Source: Roseofilum casamattae BLCC-M143 (GTDB lineage Bacteria; Cyanobacteriota; Cyanobacteriia; Cyanobacteriales; Desertifilaceae). Taken from it: 64,000 nt of DNA. The stretch is from contig NZ_JAQOSQ010000010.1 in the NCBI RefSeq assembly GCF_030068455.1, positions 101,059 through 165,058 on the forward strand. Reading direction: 5' to 3'. Every line of letters starts with the position of its first letter. The first letter of the stretch is position 1. Below are positions 1-9,851 of this stretch, piece by piece. The notes under the pieces are model-generated. The model was not told where the DNA came from, searched no databases, and saw only the letters and a program-made list of their open reading frames with translations. Both the position numbers and the translations under genes were made by a program.

Positions 1-2
1 GA

Positions 3-98
3 TTTAGAGCAGCGATGAACGATGTACTGCTTCACGTTTGGGAATGGGGAACGGGCAAAGTTTTACCCAAACAAAATAGAGATAAAATGGGTGATTAG
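3..98 (+). CDS. Possible C-terminal end of a gene cut by the window edge
   Basis: A reading frame is open from the first bases of the window to a TAG at 96-98. Its C-terminal part, from the in-frame ATG at 15, contains HVWEWGTGKVLPKQ. The tryptophan-rich composition is compatible with real coding, but I do not recognise a family and only about 32 residues are visible. It could be a chance open frame. Confidence 0.25.
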   Translation, partial: FRAAMNDVLLHVWEWGTGKVLPKQNRDKMGD

Positions 99-525
99 CA
101 TAACCTATAGAGTTGAGTTAATGAGTGAGACCTGAGATTGCACCAGAGAATATAATTGAGCTAGTAAAAAGTGCAAAGAAACGAATGAAGACAATCGGTT
201 GTAACCGTTCTGAATAACAGGGTAACCCCATCAACCATGAATTGACAAATTGCTGGATTTGTGGGAAATATTAATTCAGAGATCGAGGTAATCTAAATTA
301 ATTAAGAGCTATCGACCTAACCATCAGAACGTCAGAAATTGTAATGTCTCTTAGAGATAATAGCGATTCTCACGGACTAAAAATATATTTATTAAATAAT
401 AGAGGAATTAAAATCTTTCTAATCTTTCGTTCGGTTAAGCCAATATTTGCAGTGTAGAGAAAAAAGTGGAATAACTACCTGCTTTAAATTCACAACTACA
501 TAATCTTCTGCATTCATATCTTTCG
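99..525. other. Intergenic region before the first hybrid kinase
   Basis: AT-rich, about 430 bases. I see no convincing gene, RNA or repeat. It presumably carries the promoter of the kinase gene that starts at 526. No clear ribosome binding site stands immediately before that ATG. Confidence 0.4.
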
Positions 526-3207
526 ATGAAAAGTATTCTCAAACCCTCAAACTCACTGTTATCCTCATTGCGCCGACGCTCGATTGGCTCAACCTTGCTA
601 CTTTACGTTTTAGGGAGTGCCTTATTAGGGTTGGGCGGTATGTCTTATGTGTTTTATACCGTTCTCGAGTCTCGTGCCAAAGATGATATTCAAACTCAGT
701 TGCGCAAAGAAGTAGCTGCCATTGAAGGCGAGATGGCAGAAGCAGAGCAGATGATGCAAGATTTGGCTGCAACCGTTCCGGTTTTGCAGAGCGTCGGCAT
801 TGAAGACCCAGCAGCCTACGAACAAGTCATATTGAGCATGTTCGAGCAACGTTCTAAATTGACCATGGCCCTGGGCTTTGGCCAGTCTCCTTATGCCATC
901 ATTAGCGATCGCGAAACCTATTGGCCTTATTTCTTCCTCGACCAAAATGTCCCCAACCAAGTCGGTCAACCGCTCCCCTCTCCTAATACCCATATTCGCC
1001 AAGGAGATGTCTGCGACGTTGATGATTGTTTTCAGGAAGTCTATTGGACGGAACCTACAGCCCTCCCTCGAGGGGAAACCATGTGGCTCGAGCCCTATGA
1101 ATGGACGGGGATTACCATGACCACAGTCATCGGCCCTATCTTTACCTCCGACAACCAACTCCTCGGACTGAGCGGCTTAGATATGAACGTAACGGCACTG
1201 AGCGCGCGGATTCAATCTCCCGAGAGTTGGAAAAATGGATATTACGCCATCTTGAGTGCGGCAGGCAATCTGCTCGCCTATCCTCCAGAACCCAGCCAAG
1301 CCACTGCTCTGACCAACTATGCCGATATTCCAGAACTGAAACGGGTTTGGGAGCAAATCAGCCGGGAGAGTCAAGGGTTATTAGTCGCCGATGGCTACTA
1401 TTTGGCTTATCAGCGCATCGAACGTACCGGTTGGTTAATGCTGGCAGCCGTTCCCCAGTCCGTTGTCTTAACTCCGGTTTTAACAATTACTTTGGGGGCA
1501 GCTTTAGGCGCAGGTACGATCTTGACGGTATTGGTTTCGCTGTTTGTCCGGCGCTTAAACGGGCGGCTGAAACCCATCTTGCATGAATGTCAAGCCGTCA
1601 TGACTCGCCAGAGCGATCGCGAAGCCAACCACCAACCCGTGCCTGCTCTGCAGCTCTCTCCCAATGCCGACGAGCTAGATGTACTCAATGCTTCCTTTGC
1701 ACGAATGACCGCTCAACTGAAAACCTCATTTGCCGAACTCGAAGCGAGAGTGGAAGAGAGAACTCGCGAGTTGCAGATTGCCATGGAAACGGCTGATGCG
1801 GCCAACCAGGCAAAGAGTGAATTTCTGGCGAACATGAGTCACGAGCTACGAACCCCACTTAATGGCATTCTCGGCTATGCTCAGATCCTACAACGGAGCA
1901 GCGAAGTGAGCCAGACAGACCGCAAAGGGATTGATGTGATTCGCCAAGCAGGCACTCACTTGTTAACGCTGATTAATGATGTATTGGATTTAGCCAAAAT
2001 TGAAGCGCGCAAGCTGGAACTGGTCCCGAAAACCGTCAATTTACCTTCTCTGTTGCAAGGAGTTGCAGAAGTGATTCGCATCAAAGCAGAAGAAAAAGGT
2101 CTCCAGTTCCAAGCCATTATCTCCTCCCGGTTGCCTGAAGGGGTTTATCTGGACCCCAAACGCTTGCGCCAAGTTCTTTTGAATTTGCTCGGTAACTCCA
2201 CTAAATTTACCGACCGAGGAGAAATTACTTTGATCGTCAAACCGTTGGGTTTTCCTCAATCAAGTCCGGAGTGGGATACACCAATTGTGCCCGTGCGCTT
2301 TACAGTAGAAGACACCGGTAGGGGCATAACTCCTCAGCAAGTGGAGAGAATCTTTTTACCATTCGAGCAAGTCGGCGGTCAACAGCAACGAGCGGAAGGT
2401 ACTGGTTTGGGTCTGGCCATTACTCGTCAAATTGTGGAGATGATGGGGAGCAAAATTCAAGTCAGTAGCGAGTTGGGTAAAGGCAGTTGTTTTTGGTTTG
2501 AGGTTGACCTCCCCATCAGTCAGAATTGGCAGGAGAAGCTGAGGGCCGATACCCAAGGTAAAATTTTGGGCTACCGTGGCGATCGCCGCAAGGTTCTGAT
2601 TGTAGACGATAAAGCAGTTAACCGGATGGTGATGCGAGAAGTCTTGGAATTGCTCGGATTTGCGATCGCGGAAGCAGAAGATGGAGAGCAAGGTATCACG
2701 CAGTATCAACAGTTTCAACCCGATCTGATTATTACCGATTTGGTCATGCCCACCCTAGATGGCTTTGAATTCACCCGTCGCATTCGCAAGCAAGATCCCG
2801 AGATTATTATTATTGCGTCTTCGGCTAGTGTATTGGAGCACGATCGAGACTACAGTATTGCGATCGGCTGCAATGATTTTGTCGTGAAGCCTGTAGACAT
2901 AGATATACTCTTAGAACGCATCCAAATCTGGTTAAATCTCGACTGGATCTATGAAGAGCCGGTAGCTCCGGAGGAACCTGTAGAATATCTGTATCCCCCT
3001 CTGGAAGAACTCAAGCAATTGAAATATTTGGCTCGCATAGGGGATTTTGGTGGGGTGGATGAAGAGATCGAACGCTTGCGCTGTTTGGACGCTACTTATA
3101 ATGGGTTTTGCGATCGCCTGCTCTCTCTTGCTGATGAATTTGATGAAAGTGGTATTTTAGAACTGTTGACCCATGCCACCCCCAAACCCGCCTTATCATC
3201 TCTTTAG
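526..3207 (+). CDS. Hybrid sensor histidine kinase/response regulator with periplasmic Cache-type sensor
   Basis: Inner-membrane two-component kinase of 893 residues that autophosphorylates and passes phosphate to its own receiver. A transmembrane helix near residues 22-45 is followed by a periplasmic region of about 260 residues with double-Cache/PDC character. A second helix lies near 310-340, then a HAMP segment and a coiled coil ([16 protein letters not shown]). The HisKA box [12 protein letters not shown] carries H439. The ATPase domain shows the N-box [10 protein letters not shown] and the G-box [12 protein letters not shown] receiver domain starts at [12 protein letters not shown] and has phospho-acceptor D738 in TDLVMPT. 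About 100 helical residues follow and resemble the tail of the kinase at 51278-53800. The ligand is unknown. The fibrillin-like gene starts 20 bases downstream and may be co-transcribed. Confidence 0.93.
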   Translation: MKSILKPSNSLLSSLRRRSIGSTLLLYVLGSALLGLGGMSYVFYTVLESRAKDDIQTQLRKEVAAIEGEMAEAEQMMQDLAATVPVLQSVGIEDPAAYEQVILSMFEQRSKLTMALGFGQSPYAIISDRETYWPYFFLDQNVPNQVGQPLPSPNTHIRQGDVCDVDDCFQEVYWTEPTALPRGETMWLEPYEWTGITMTTVIGPIFTSDNQLLGLSGLDMNVTALSARIQSPESWKNGYYAILSAAGNLLAYPPEPSQATALTNYADIPELKRVWEQISRESQGLLVADGYYLAYQRIERTGWLMLAAVPQSVVLTPVLTITLGAALGAGTILTVLVSLFVRRLNGRLKPILHECQAVMTRQSDREANHQPVPALQLSPNADELDVLNASFARMTAQLKTSFAELEARVEERTRELQIAMETADAANQAKSEFLANMSHELRTPLNGILGYAQILQRSSEVSQTDRKGIDVIRQAGTHLLTLINDVLDLAKIEARKLELVPKTVNLPSLLQGVAEVIRIKAEEKGLQFQAIISSRLPEGVYLDPKRLRQVLLNLLGNSTKFTDRGEITLIVKPLGFPQSSPEWDTPIVPVRFTVEDTGRGITPQQVERIFLPFEQVGGQQQRAEGTGLGLAITRQIVEMMGSKIQVSSELGKGSCFWFEVDLPISQNWQEKLRADTQGKILGYRGDRRKVLIVDDKAVNRMVMREVLELLGFAIAEAEDGEQGITQYQQFQPDLIITDLVMPTLDGFEFTRRIRKQDPEIIIIASSASVLEHDRDYSIAIGCNDFVVKPVDIDILLERIQIWLNLDWIYEEPVAPEEPVEYLYPPLEELKQLKYLARIGDFGGVDEEIERLRCLDATYNGFCDRLLSLADEFDESGILELLTHATPKPALSSL

Positions 3208-3227
3208 AATATCCCGAGTGGTTCATT

Positions 3228-3830
3228 ATGAGCGAGCTGAGTATTCTCGAACAAGCTGTTGATTCCGTATTGCATTCTACTCTTATTCCCGATCCGGAGA
3301 GAGTAGTCGGTCAATTAGTGGCACTAGAAAAGAGTGTGAAAAAAACGAAGGAAAGTTATCAATTGCAACAGCTTGTCGGCACGTGGCGTTTGTGTTTCGT
3401 TACGGGAGGGAAACCGGGGCGATCGCCAAATATTCTGCAAATGAAACTGGCACAAGTTATGTTGCGGTCCATTCCCATTCAACTCATTTATTCTCCACTC
3501 TCGGAACGGGAGACAATTAATACAGAGAAAATAGAACCGGGATGGGTACAAAATCAAGTCCGAGTCGGACTATTTACCCTGGAGGTTTCCGGACCTGTCA
3601 AGCACATAAAATCCAACTCTATTCTCGCATTTGACTTTACCAAAATGCAAATTGAATCCTTTAGCTATTCTTTATTTTCTACCCGAATTAGAAAAGGAGA
3701 AGAAACTGACTCCAAATTCTATACAACTCCAGTAAGCCAACAACCCTTCTTCAATTATTTCTTAGTCCGCGATCGCTTCATTGCCGCTCGCGGACGAGGA
3801 GGAGGTTTAGCACTTTGGGGACGAGTTTAA
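3228..3830 (+). CDS. PAP/fibrillin (plastid lipid-associated) family protein
   Basis: A 200-residue protein with the hallmarks of cyanobacterial PAP/fibrillin proteins: LVGTWRLCFVTGG in the first half and a C-terminal RFIAARGRGGGLALWGRV. Family members are lipocalin-like, associate with thylakoid membranes or plastoglobule-type lipids and are linked to photoprotection; the ligand here is unknown. There is no signal peptide or membrane helix. It lies 20 bases after the hybrid kinase, so the two may share a transcript, though nothing shows a functional link. The gene at 3839-4729 converges on it. Confidence 0.75.
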   Translation: MSELSILEQAVDSVLHSTLIPDPERVVGQLVALEKSVKKTKESYQLQQLVGTWRLCFVTGGKPGRSPNILQMKLAQVMLRSIPIQLIYSPLSERETINTEKIEPGWVQNQVRVGLFTLEVSGPVKHIKSNSILAFDFTKMQIESFSYSLFSTRIRKGEETDSKFYTTPVSQQPFFNYFLVRDRFIAARGRGGGLALWGRV

Positions 3831-3838
3831 CCTGAAGA

Positions 3839-4729
3839 TTAGACAAAAATCTCACCTTTCGAGATGGAAATCACTTGACCGCCAACTTGGGGAGCAATCT
3901 CGCCATTATTCTCTTGTGCGCGCAATCGTAATAAGGATGGGCGATCGATTTCGTACCCTTGTTCGACTCGTGCATCAATACTTTTACTATTGAAGTAATT
4001 CTGTTTGACTAAATAAGCTGCAAAACATCCATTCGCACTACCAGTTGCCGGATCTTCTGGGATGCCCAAATAGTCCGCAAACATGCGCGCGCTAAAATCA
4101 TTCTGCGGATAATTTGTTTCCGGGCAAAACACAAAAATTTCTTTCCCTTCCGTCTGTTGAATGAACTCGTTATACAAGGATAAGTTAACCTGACATTTTT
4201 TGAGCGATCGATGAGTTTTGAGCGGCACAATGGTGAAATCCATGCCAGTAGAAACGACTTGAATTGGAAAGCGATCGTCAATATCATCTGGATTTAAACC
4301 GAGCATTGGTGCAAGTATCTCTGGGGAAATGATTTCGAGAAACTCAGCTCGATTTTGCTGCATCCACAAGTAATCTTCTCCCGAGTTATCCCTTTCCCAA
4401 TATACGGGAATTTGCCCGACTTTGAGATTCAAATTAACTTGTTTCACCGCCGATCGAATTAACTCCTGCTGGATAATATAAGCCGTTCCCAATGTGGGAT
4501 GGCCGGCAAAGGGCAACTCTTGAGTTGGAGTGAAAATTCGCACGTCATAGCCTCCATTTTTTGGAGTATCGCTGAGAATAAATGTGGTTTCTGAAAAATT
4601 AATTTCTCTCGCGATCGCCTCCATTATCTCTGTCGCTAAATCTCCGGCATTCGCCACCACAGCCAATGGATTCCCACTATAGCGACCCACGGCAAAAACA
4701 TCAACAATATAAAAGGGTAGAGAGGGCAT
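3839..4729 (-). CDS. PhzF family isomerase/epimerase-like protein
   Basis: PhzF-superfamily protein with a diaminopimelate-epimerase-like fold. The N-terminus YIVDVFAVGRYSGNPLAVV and the central LPFAGHPTLGTAYI and DPATGSANGCFAAYL motifs are diagnostic, and the conserved glutamate lies in INFSETTFI. The frame stays open up to an ATG at 4783, but homologues start just before YIVDVFA, so I chose the ATG at 4729, giving about 296 residues, the usual family length. Cyanobacterial members are not tied to phenazine synthesis and the substrate is unknown. It is a single gene, convergent with the fibrillin-like gene. Confidence 0.88.
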   Translation of the reverse strand: MPSLPFYIVDVFAVGRYSGNPLAVVANAGDLATEIMEAIAREINFSETTFILSDTPKNGGYDVRIFTPTQELPFAGHPTLGTAYIIQQELIRSAVKQVNLNLKVGQIPVYWERDNSGEDYLWMQQNRAEFLEIISPEILAPMLGLNPDDIDDRFPIQVVSTGMDFTIVPLKTHRSLKKCQVNLSLYNEFIQQTEGKEIFVFCPETNYPQNDFSARMFADYLGIPEDPATGSANGCFAAYLVKQNYFNSKSIDARVEQGYEIDRPSLLRLRAQENNGEIAPQVGGQVISISKGEIFV

Positions 4730-4879
4730 AGAAACAGAGTAGAGCAACGTATTCTCTCTCATCATAAAGGAAAGCGATCGCAAATATTGGCAAATTCTCC
4801 ATTAAATCTAGGCAATTTCCAAGAATTTGATTAGACTACTAGTAGAAAATTAGTCAACCGCATTCGCAATAGTCGATCT

Positions 4880-6460
4880 ATGAACCGACTCAACCCCTGG
4901 CTCAAAATTACAACACCATTTATTGTTGGACTGCTGCTTGCCTTACTGTACTCTTGGTGGAGCGATGCTTCTATTGCATCATCCTCATTTGAACTACGCT
5001 TATTACATACCAACGATCATCACGCTCATTTAGAACCGGTAAAGGCTGGCGATAAAGGAACTCTAGGAGGAATTGCTCAACGCAAAACCCTAATCGATCG
5101 CCTGCGTCAGGAAAGTGAAGCCAATCATCAACCCTTACTGCTCCTAGATGCTGGAGATGTATTTCAAGGAACGCTTTATTTTAATACCTATCAAGGACAA
5201 GCGGATCTCGAATTTTATAACCGCTTAGACTATGATGCGATGACTGTAGGAAATCATGAATTCGATCGCGGCCAAGAACCATTAGCTGAATTCATTCAAG
5301 GAGCTGATTTTCCCGTTCTATCGGCTAACCTAGATGTTAACTCGAGTTCTCCATTATTTGGTTTAACGAAACCTTGGATAATTCTAGAGCGCGATCGCGA
5401 AAAAATTGGAATTATCGGTCTGACAACCGATCGCACCCCGGAATTATCTAATGTTGGTGAAGGTATTGTATTTCAAGATCCGATTGTTACAGCACGAAAA
5501 AGTGTTGCAGAACTGAGCAAACAAGGAATTAATAAAATTGTTGCCCTAACTCATTTAGGCATAGCACAAGATTTACAACTGGCGCAACAGGTTGATGGGA
5601 TTGATGTCATTCTGGGCGGTCATTCTCATACTAAACTGGGAGAGATTCCCGGAGCCGAAAACCCTTATCCAATTGTCCGGAAAACACCGAATGGCGATCC
5701 AATTTTGGTAGCAACAGACTGGGAATGGGGAAAATATTTAGGCGATCTACAAGTAGAGTTCGATCGCCAAGGAAAATTAACTCAATGGAATGGCAATCTT
5801 CATGCGATCGATGAAACAATTCCTGCCGATCCGGAATTCGAGACAATTCTCCAAGACTTGAGACAACCCATCCAAGCCATGAAAGCCGAAATGATTGGAG
5901 AAACTTCAGTTCGTTTGAATGGAGATAGAGATGAGATTCGCCGCAAAGCAACTAATCTCGGTACGTTAATTGCCGAAGCAATGTTATCTAAAACAAAAGG
6001 AAGTGGCGCGCAAGTTGCAATTACAAATGGTGGCGGAATTCGTGCGAGTATTGCTCGAGGACCGATCGCATTCGGTCAAGTCTTAGAAGTGCTTCCTTTT
6101 GGGAATACCATTATTCAAATTGAGCTAACTGGAGAGCAAATTGCCGAGACATTAGAGTATGGCGTGAGTCAGATCGAGCATGGTGGCGGTTGTTTTCCGC
6201 AAGTGGCCGGACTTCAATTTAGTTGGGATGCCACATTACCCGTAGGTTCGCGCGTCACTAACATTAAAATGCGGCAACCCGATGGAGCTTATGTTCCTCT
6301 CAATAACCGGGAAACCTATCGGGTTGTCACCACCAAATTTCTCTATAAAGGAGGCGACGGTTATAGTGGATTTCAACAAGGTCAAAATAAGCTAGATACT
6401 GGCTATTTGCTCTCCGATAGCTTGATTGAATATATCCGAGCGCATTCCCCCATTCGTTAG
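4880..6460 (+). CDS. UshA-like bifunctional metallophosphatase/5'-nucleotidase
   Basis: Secreted or membrane-anchored nucleotidase of 526 residues that hydrolyses nucleotides or related phosphoesters. A hydrophobic N-terminal segment (about residues 11-27) acts as signal or anchor. The metallophosphatase domain shows LLHTNDHHAHLEPV, DAGDVFQGT, GNHEFDRG and GGHSHT, which supply the di-metal ligands. The C-terminal nucleotidase domain carries NGGGIRASI and FLYKGGDGYSGF, which bind the nucleobase. The domain order is complete. It may scavenge phosphate or nucleosides outside the cytoplasm. The next gene (znuA-like) is separated by about 200 bases with its own operator, so it is probably a separate unit. 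Confidence 0.92.
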   Translation: MNRLNPWLKITTPFIVGLLLALLYSWWSDASIASSSFELRLLHTNDHHAHLEPVKAGDKGTLGGIAQRKTLIDRLRQESEANHQPLLLLDAGDVFQGTLYFNTYQGQADLEFYNRLDYDAMTVGNHEFDRGQEPLAEFIQGADFPVLSANLDVNSSSPLFGLTKPWIILERDREKIGIIGLTTDRTPELSNVGEGIVFQDPIVTARKSVAELSKQGINKIVALTHLGIAQDLQLAQQVDGIDVILGGHSHTKLGEIPGAENPYPIVRKTPNGDPILVATDWEWGKYLGDLQVEFDRQGKLTQWNGNLHAIDETIPADPEFETILQDLRQPIQAMKAEMIGETSVRLNGDRDEIRRKATNLGTLIAEAMLSKTKGSGAQVAITNGGGIRASIARGPIAFGQVLEVLPFGNTIIQIELTGEQIAETLEYGVSQIEHGGGCFPQVAGLQFSWDATLPVGSRVTNIKMRQPDGAYVPLNNRETYRVVTTKFLYKGGDGYSGFQQGQNKLDTGYLLSDSLIEYIRAHSPIR

Positions 6461-6617
6461 GACTATCGGAATCTCCAACCCGGATCGCTTCACGATCGAT
6501 CTTACTTGTTGCCTCCAAGCCAGTAGCAGTTTGGAGGCAACAAATTTTACGATATCTTTATCTTTAATCTCTATGGTATGAGATAAATTTGATTGCACTT
6601 TGCATTATTCAAAGAGT

Positions 6618-6634
6618 AGAATGATAATCATTCT
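6618..6634. promoter_or_regulatory. Zur/Fur-type operator upstream of the zinc-binding protein gene
   Basis: A perfect 17-base palindrome, AGAATGAT-A-ATCATTCT, with 8-base arms around one central A. It lies 24 bases before the start codon at 6658. Sequence and symmetry match the GATAAT/ATTATC-like boxes bound by Fur-family regulators. Because the downstream gene is a zinc-binding ABC component, Zur is the likeliest regulator: repression when zinc is plentiful. Confidence 0.78.
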
Positions 6635-6657
6635 CAGCACTAACTTACATTTCAGCC

Positions 6658-7776
6658 ATGACTCAAAGTAATAGCATCGCTAGATTGCGTCAGTGGACGC
6701 TCGCGACCATTTCCCTAATGGCGATCGCTCTCGGAAGCTGTTCCGGCCGTACTGATGCGAGCAATACACCAGATAATCCCGCTCCTGACACCATCGCCGT
6801 TCAAAATGACGAACAACTCGAAGTCGTCACCACCTTTTTACCCATCACTCAATTTACCAAAGCCGTTGCAGGCGATCGCGCTCGGGTGGTGCAACTGATA
6901 CCATCGACTATTGGTCTTCACGACTACCAAGCCAAACCTGCCGATATTCAGGCCATCGCTGAAGCCGATGTCCTAGTACAAAATGGATTAGAAGTAGAAG
7001 AATTTCTCGAAGATGCGATCGAGAATGCAGAAAATGAAGACTTAGCCATTATTGACTCGAGCGAAAATATTTCCAATCTGCTCGCTTCAGATGACGACCA
7101 TGGCGACCATGACGACCACGACGACCATGACGACCATGACGACCATGACGACCATGACCATGACCATGACCATGACCATGACCATGACGAAGAGCAAAAG
7201 AAATCCACTCATCACGAAGAGCACGAAAAAGCCGGTCATCACGGCCACAGCCATGGAGAATTCGACCCTCATGTTTGGCTCGATCCAAAACGAGCGATCG
7301 TTCAAGTTGAAGCCATTCGCGATGGTTTAATTGCTGTAGATCCGGAAGGCAAAAATATCTACACCGATAACGCTGCCGCATTTATTCAAGAACTACAAAC
7401 CTTAGATACAGAAATTACGCGATCGCTGCAACCTTACGCCGGCCAAACCTTCATTACCTTCCACGACTTTGCCAACTATTTTGCCGATAGTTACGACCTC
7501 AACGTGCAAGCCTTAGTCGATATTCCCGAAGAAAATCCCTCTCCTGAAGACGTTCGCGAATTAATCGAAACCGTCAAATCGGAAAATATCCAAGCATTGC
7601 TCAGAGAACCGCAAGTGGGGGAAAAAACCTTCTCCACTCTCGCCAAAGACTTGCAGATTGAAGTGAGCATTTTCGATCCCATCGAAACCGGAGGAGGCAA
7701 TGCGATCGAGCCTGACTACTATATCACCATAATGCGCCAAAATGCACAAAACTTAACCGAAGCTCTGAGTCAATAA
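6658..7776 (+). CDS. znuA: Zinc ABC transporter substrate-binding lipoprotein (ZnuA-like)
   Basis: Periplasmic zinc-binding protein of 372 residues. The N-terminus has a hydrophobic stretch ending in a lipobox-like GSC, so it is probably a lipoprotein. Likely metal ligands are H88 (GLHDYQ), H205 (DPHVWLDP), H269 (TFHDFANYF) and D340 (IFDPIETG). From about residue 145 a charged loop is built from DDH then DH tandem units and continues into a second histidine cluster; such loops in ZnuA are thought to bind extra zinc or act as a sensor. No permease or ATPase gene is adjacent, so znuB/znuC must lie elsewhere. The Zur-type box upstream supports zinc-starvation control. Confidence 0.92.
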   Translation: MTQSNSIARLRQWTLATISLMAIALGSCSGRTDASNTPDNPAPDTIAVQNDEQLEVVTTFLPITQFTKAVAGDRARVVQLIPSTIGLHDYQAKPADIQAIAEADVLVQNGLEVEEFLEDAIENAENEDLAIIDSSENISNLLASDDDHGDHDDHDDHDDHDDHDDHDHDHDHDHDHDEEQKKSTHHEEHEKAGHHGHSHGEFDPHVWLDPKRAIVQVEAIRDGLIAVDPEGKNIYTDNAAAFIQELQTLDTEITRSLQPYAGQTFITFHDFANYFADSYDLNVQALVDIPEENPSPEDVRELIETVKSENIQALLREPQVGEKTFSTLAKDLQIEVSIFDPIETGGGNAIEPDYYITIMRQNAQNLTEALSQ

Positions 7777-7810
7777 ACTCAATTCTAGTAAAGTCAACCA
7801 AGAAGTCATA

Positions 7811-7844
7811 ATCCCTCTGCGATCGTCCTCCAAAACAGAGGGAT
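7811..7844. terminator. Hairpin between convergent genes
   Basis: Nine-base arms ATCCCTCTG and CAGAGGGAT separated by 16 bases lie between the znuA-like gene and the convergent hypothetical gene. No clean T-run follows on either strand, so a terminator role is only inferred from position. Confidence 0.4.
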
Positions 7845-7888
7845 ACACTTCTTTAATTTCCTCCGTGCCTCTGTAGTGTATCTCCCAC

Positions 7889-8482
7889 TCAACTTTCAAA
7901 AGACTCCACATCCAAGCTATCCAGAGACACCATAGAATACTCTTCCTCCAAAAGTAAATCTGGAGTTTCAATAATCACAGGCAAACCCGCCCCCATTAAA
8001 CCCCGTTTAATTCGTTCTGGAGTTTCTGGAAACACCACAAACAACGGCAAAACTTTTTGAGAATTTTCGCTAATAATATGGGAAAAATTCATCGGCATAA
8101 CCCACTGGTAATTGCCGGCTAACCAAACTTGCGATCGCCGCCATCGTCCCAAGAAATCCGAAAAATCTTCATTCGGTCTGTGGATAAAAATTAAAATTTC
8201 CACCCCCGTTTTAATTTTCCATTCCGGATCGCACATTAATAGTCCGAGATCGCAAGGGAGACGAGTTAGACCCACCGGTGGTGCATACGTGCCCTGAGAA
8301 CCCAACTCATTTCCTTTGAGATCCACAATTGGCAAAGGAATCGCTATCAGGCTTTCTTCCGGCCGTCTCATACTCGGAAGCCGCTCCATATAAGGGCGAT
8401 GCTGTTTGAGTAAGGCGATCGCAGATTTAATATTGGTGTACTCTGCTAGTAACACTTCATAGTGAGATTTCTTAATACTCAT
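7889..8482 (-). CDS. Hypothetical protein
   Basis: A 197-residue soluble protein with no signal peptide or helix that I can see. It starts MSIKKSHYEVLLAEY and is rich in proline and hydrophobic strands (LIAIPLPIVDLKGNE, VLPLFVVFPETPERIKRG). I do not recognise the family. It lies just downstream of pilC on the same strand, but the hairpin at 8523-8545 suggests separate transcription. Coding is supported by length and consistent composition; function cannot be stated. Confidence 0.75.
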   Translation of the reverse strand: MSIKKSHYEVLLAEYTNIKSAIALLKQHRPYMERLPSMRRPEESLIAIPLPIVDLKGNELGSQGTYAPPVGLTRLPCDLGLLMCDPEWKIKTGVEILIFIHRPNEDFSDFLGRWRRSQVWLAGNYQWVMPMNFSHIISENSQKVLPLFVVFPETPERIKRGLMGAGLPVIIETPDLLLEEEYSMVSLDSLDVESFES

Positions 8483-8522
8483 AACCGAAATCGATCGTCT
8501 TCAAACCGGTAAATTAGGCAAA

Positions 8523-8545
8523 CGGAGAATAGCAAGGATTCTCCG
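8523..8545 (-). terminator. Terminator after the pil motor operon
   Basis: Perfect 8-base arms CGGAGAAT and ATTCTCCG with a 7-base loop, just downstream of the pilC stop codon. A short T stretch follows on the minus strand. It likely ends pilB-pilT-pilC transcription. Confidence 0.55.
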
Positions 8546-8558
8546 CTATCAAACATTT

Positions 8559-9797
8559 TTATAACTCTTCAAACACCTTAAACATCGGCAAATACATCGC
8601 CAACAAAATCGAACCTACCATACCCCCGATAACCACAATCATCACCGGTTCGAGCATACTGGTTAGCCCTTTAATCGCTTGTTCCACTTCATCTTCATAA
8701 AAGTCAGCAACCTTCATCAGCATCTGATCGATTTGTCCCGTTTCTTCACCAATACTAATCATTTGAATCGCTAGAACCGGAAACACTTTATAGCGATCGA
8801 GCGCCGTACTAATCATCCCTCCACCTTGGATCTCCTGGCGCGAGGCTTCTACCGCATCTGCGATCGTTTGGTTCCCAGCCGTGTCTCGGACAATCTCCAA
8901 CGAAGTCAAAATCGGTACCCCCGCACGAGAGAGCGTTCCGAACGTACGGCAAAACCGAGCAGTAGCAGTTTTCTTAATCAGATCCCCAAATAAAGGTACT
9001 TTGAGGAACTGTTTATCCATAATTTTCTTCCCTTGCGGAGTTTTGTACCAGTTATCATAAGCAACCTTCGCAACGATGAGAATGACTAATAACGTTACTG
9101 ACTTGGCCGGACTTGTTAAAAACGCACTAATCTGCAACATCATTTGGGTAAAAACAGGCAGCTCAACCCCAATATCTTCAAAAATTCCTGCAAATGTAGG
9201 AATCAAAAAAATAGTCAATGCAATGAAGATAATTACCGCCATACTTCCCACAGTTGTGGGATAAGACATGGCTGACTTGAGTTGGTTTTGCAGTCGAGCT
9301 GAATCTTCCAATAATTTAGCCAGACGGTTGAGTACATCATCGAGTACCCCCCCAACTTCACCAGCAGACACCATCGCCACATAGAGGTCATCGTAGCAAG
9401 CAGGGTGTTTGCCCATGGCCTCGGATAAACTCGATCCCTCTTGTACCTCTGAAGAAATTTGCGTCAGTGCTCTTTTCAACTTGGGATTATCACATTGTTC
9501 CGTCAACACCCCCAAGCAGCGCACCATTCCTACTCCAGCATTGACCATTGCCGCAAATTGCCGCGAAAATACGGCTTTATCTTTCACCGTAACACTGGCA
9601 GTCATCGCTGCAAAGTCATCGTTCAACTTGTCCATATCAATGTTGGCAAAGTCAAACAGAGGAGCTTTTTTAACTTCACCAACTTGCAAACCGCGACTGA
9701 GCAATTCAGCGCGAGCAGCACCGAGAGAGTCTGCTTTCACTGTTTCGCGTTTGGCATTTCCTAGGGGATCTCGAACATCAGCAACAAAGTTAGGCAT
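8559..9797 (-). CDS. pilC: Type IV pilus inner-membrane platform protein PilC
   Basis: Type II secretion F family protein, 412 residues, that forms the inner-membrane platform on which the PilB and PilT motors act. It shows two T2SF domains (QFAAMVNAGVGMVRCLGVL and FCRTFGTLSRAGVPILTSL) and the usual membrane segments, ending in MIVVIGGMVGSILLAMYLPMF. Length is normal. It is the last gene of the group pilB-pilT-pilC, reading leftwards, 54 bases after pilT. In cyanobacteria this operon supports twitching phototaxis and natural transformation. Confidence 0.97.
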   Translation of the reverse strand: MPNFVADVRDPLGNAKRETVKADSLGAARAELLSRGLQVGEVKKAPLFDFANIDMDKLNDDFAAMTASVTVKDKAVFSRQFAAMVNAGVGMVRCLGVLTEQCDNPKLKRALTQISSEVQEGSSLSEAMGKHPACYDDLYVAMVSAGEVGGVLDDVLNRLAKLLEDSARLQNQLKSAMSYPTTVGSMAVIIFIALTIFLIPTFAGIFEDIGVELPVFTQMMLQISAFLTSPAKSVTLLVILIVAKVAYDNWYKTPQGKKIMDKQFLKVPLFGDLIKKTATARFCRTFGTLSRAGVPILTSLEIVRDTAGNQTIADAVEASRQEIQGGGMISTALDRYKVFPVLAIQMISIGEETGQIDQMLMKVADFYEDEVEQAIKGLTSMLEPVMIVVIGGMVGSILLAMYLPMFKVFEEL

Positions 9798-9851
9798 GAT
9801 TCCATATATTTTGAATGAATTGGGGCGAGTATTTTAGAGTAGCTGAGACCA

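Noticed and set aside
6948..7381. Several open frames of SWSW-, MTMT- or HGHG-type repeats on both strands
   Set aside because: They are shadows of the GACCAT tandem coding for the Asp/His loop of the ZnuA-like protein.
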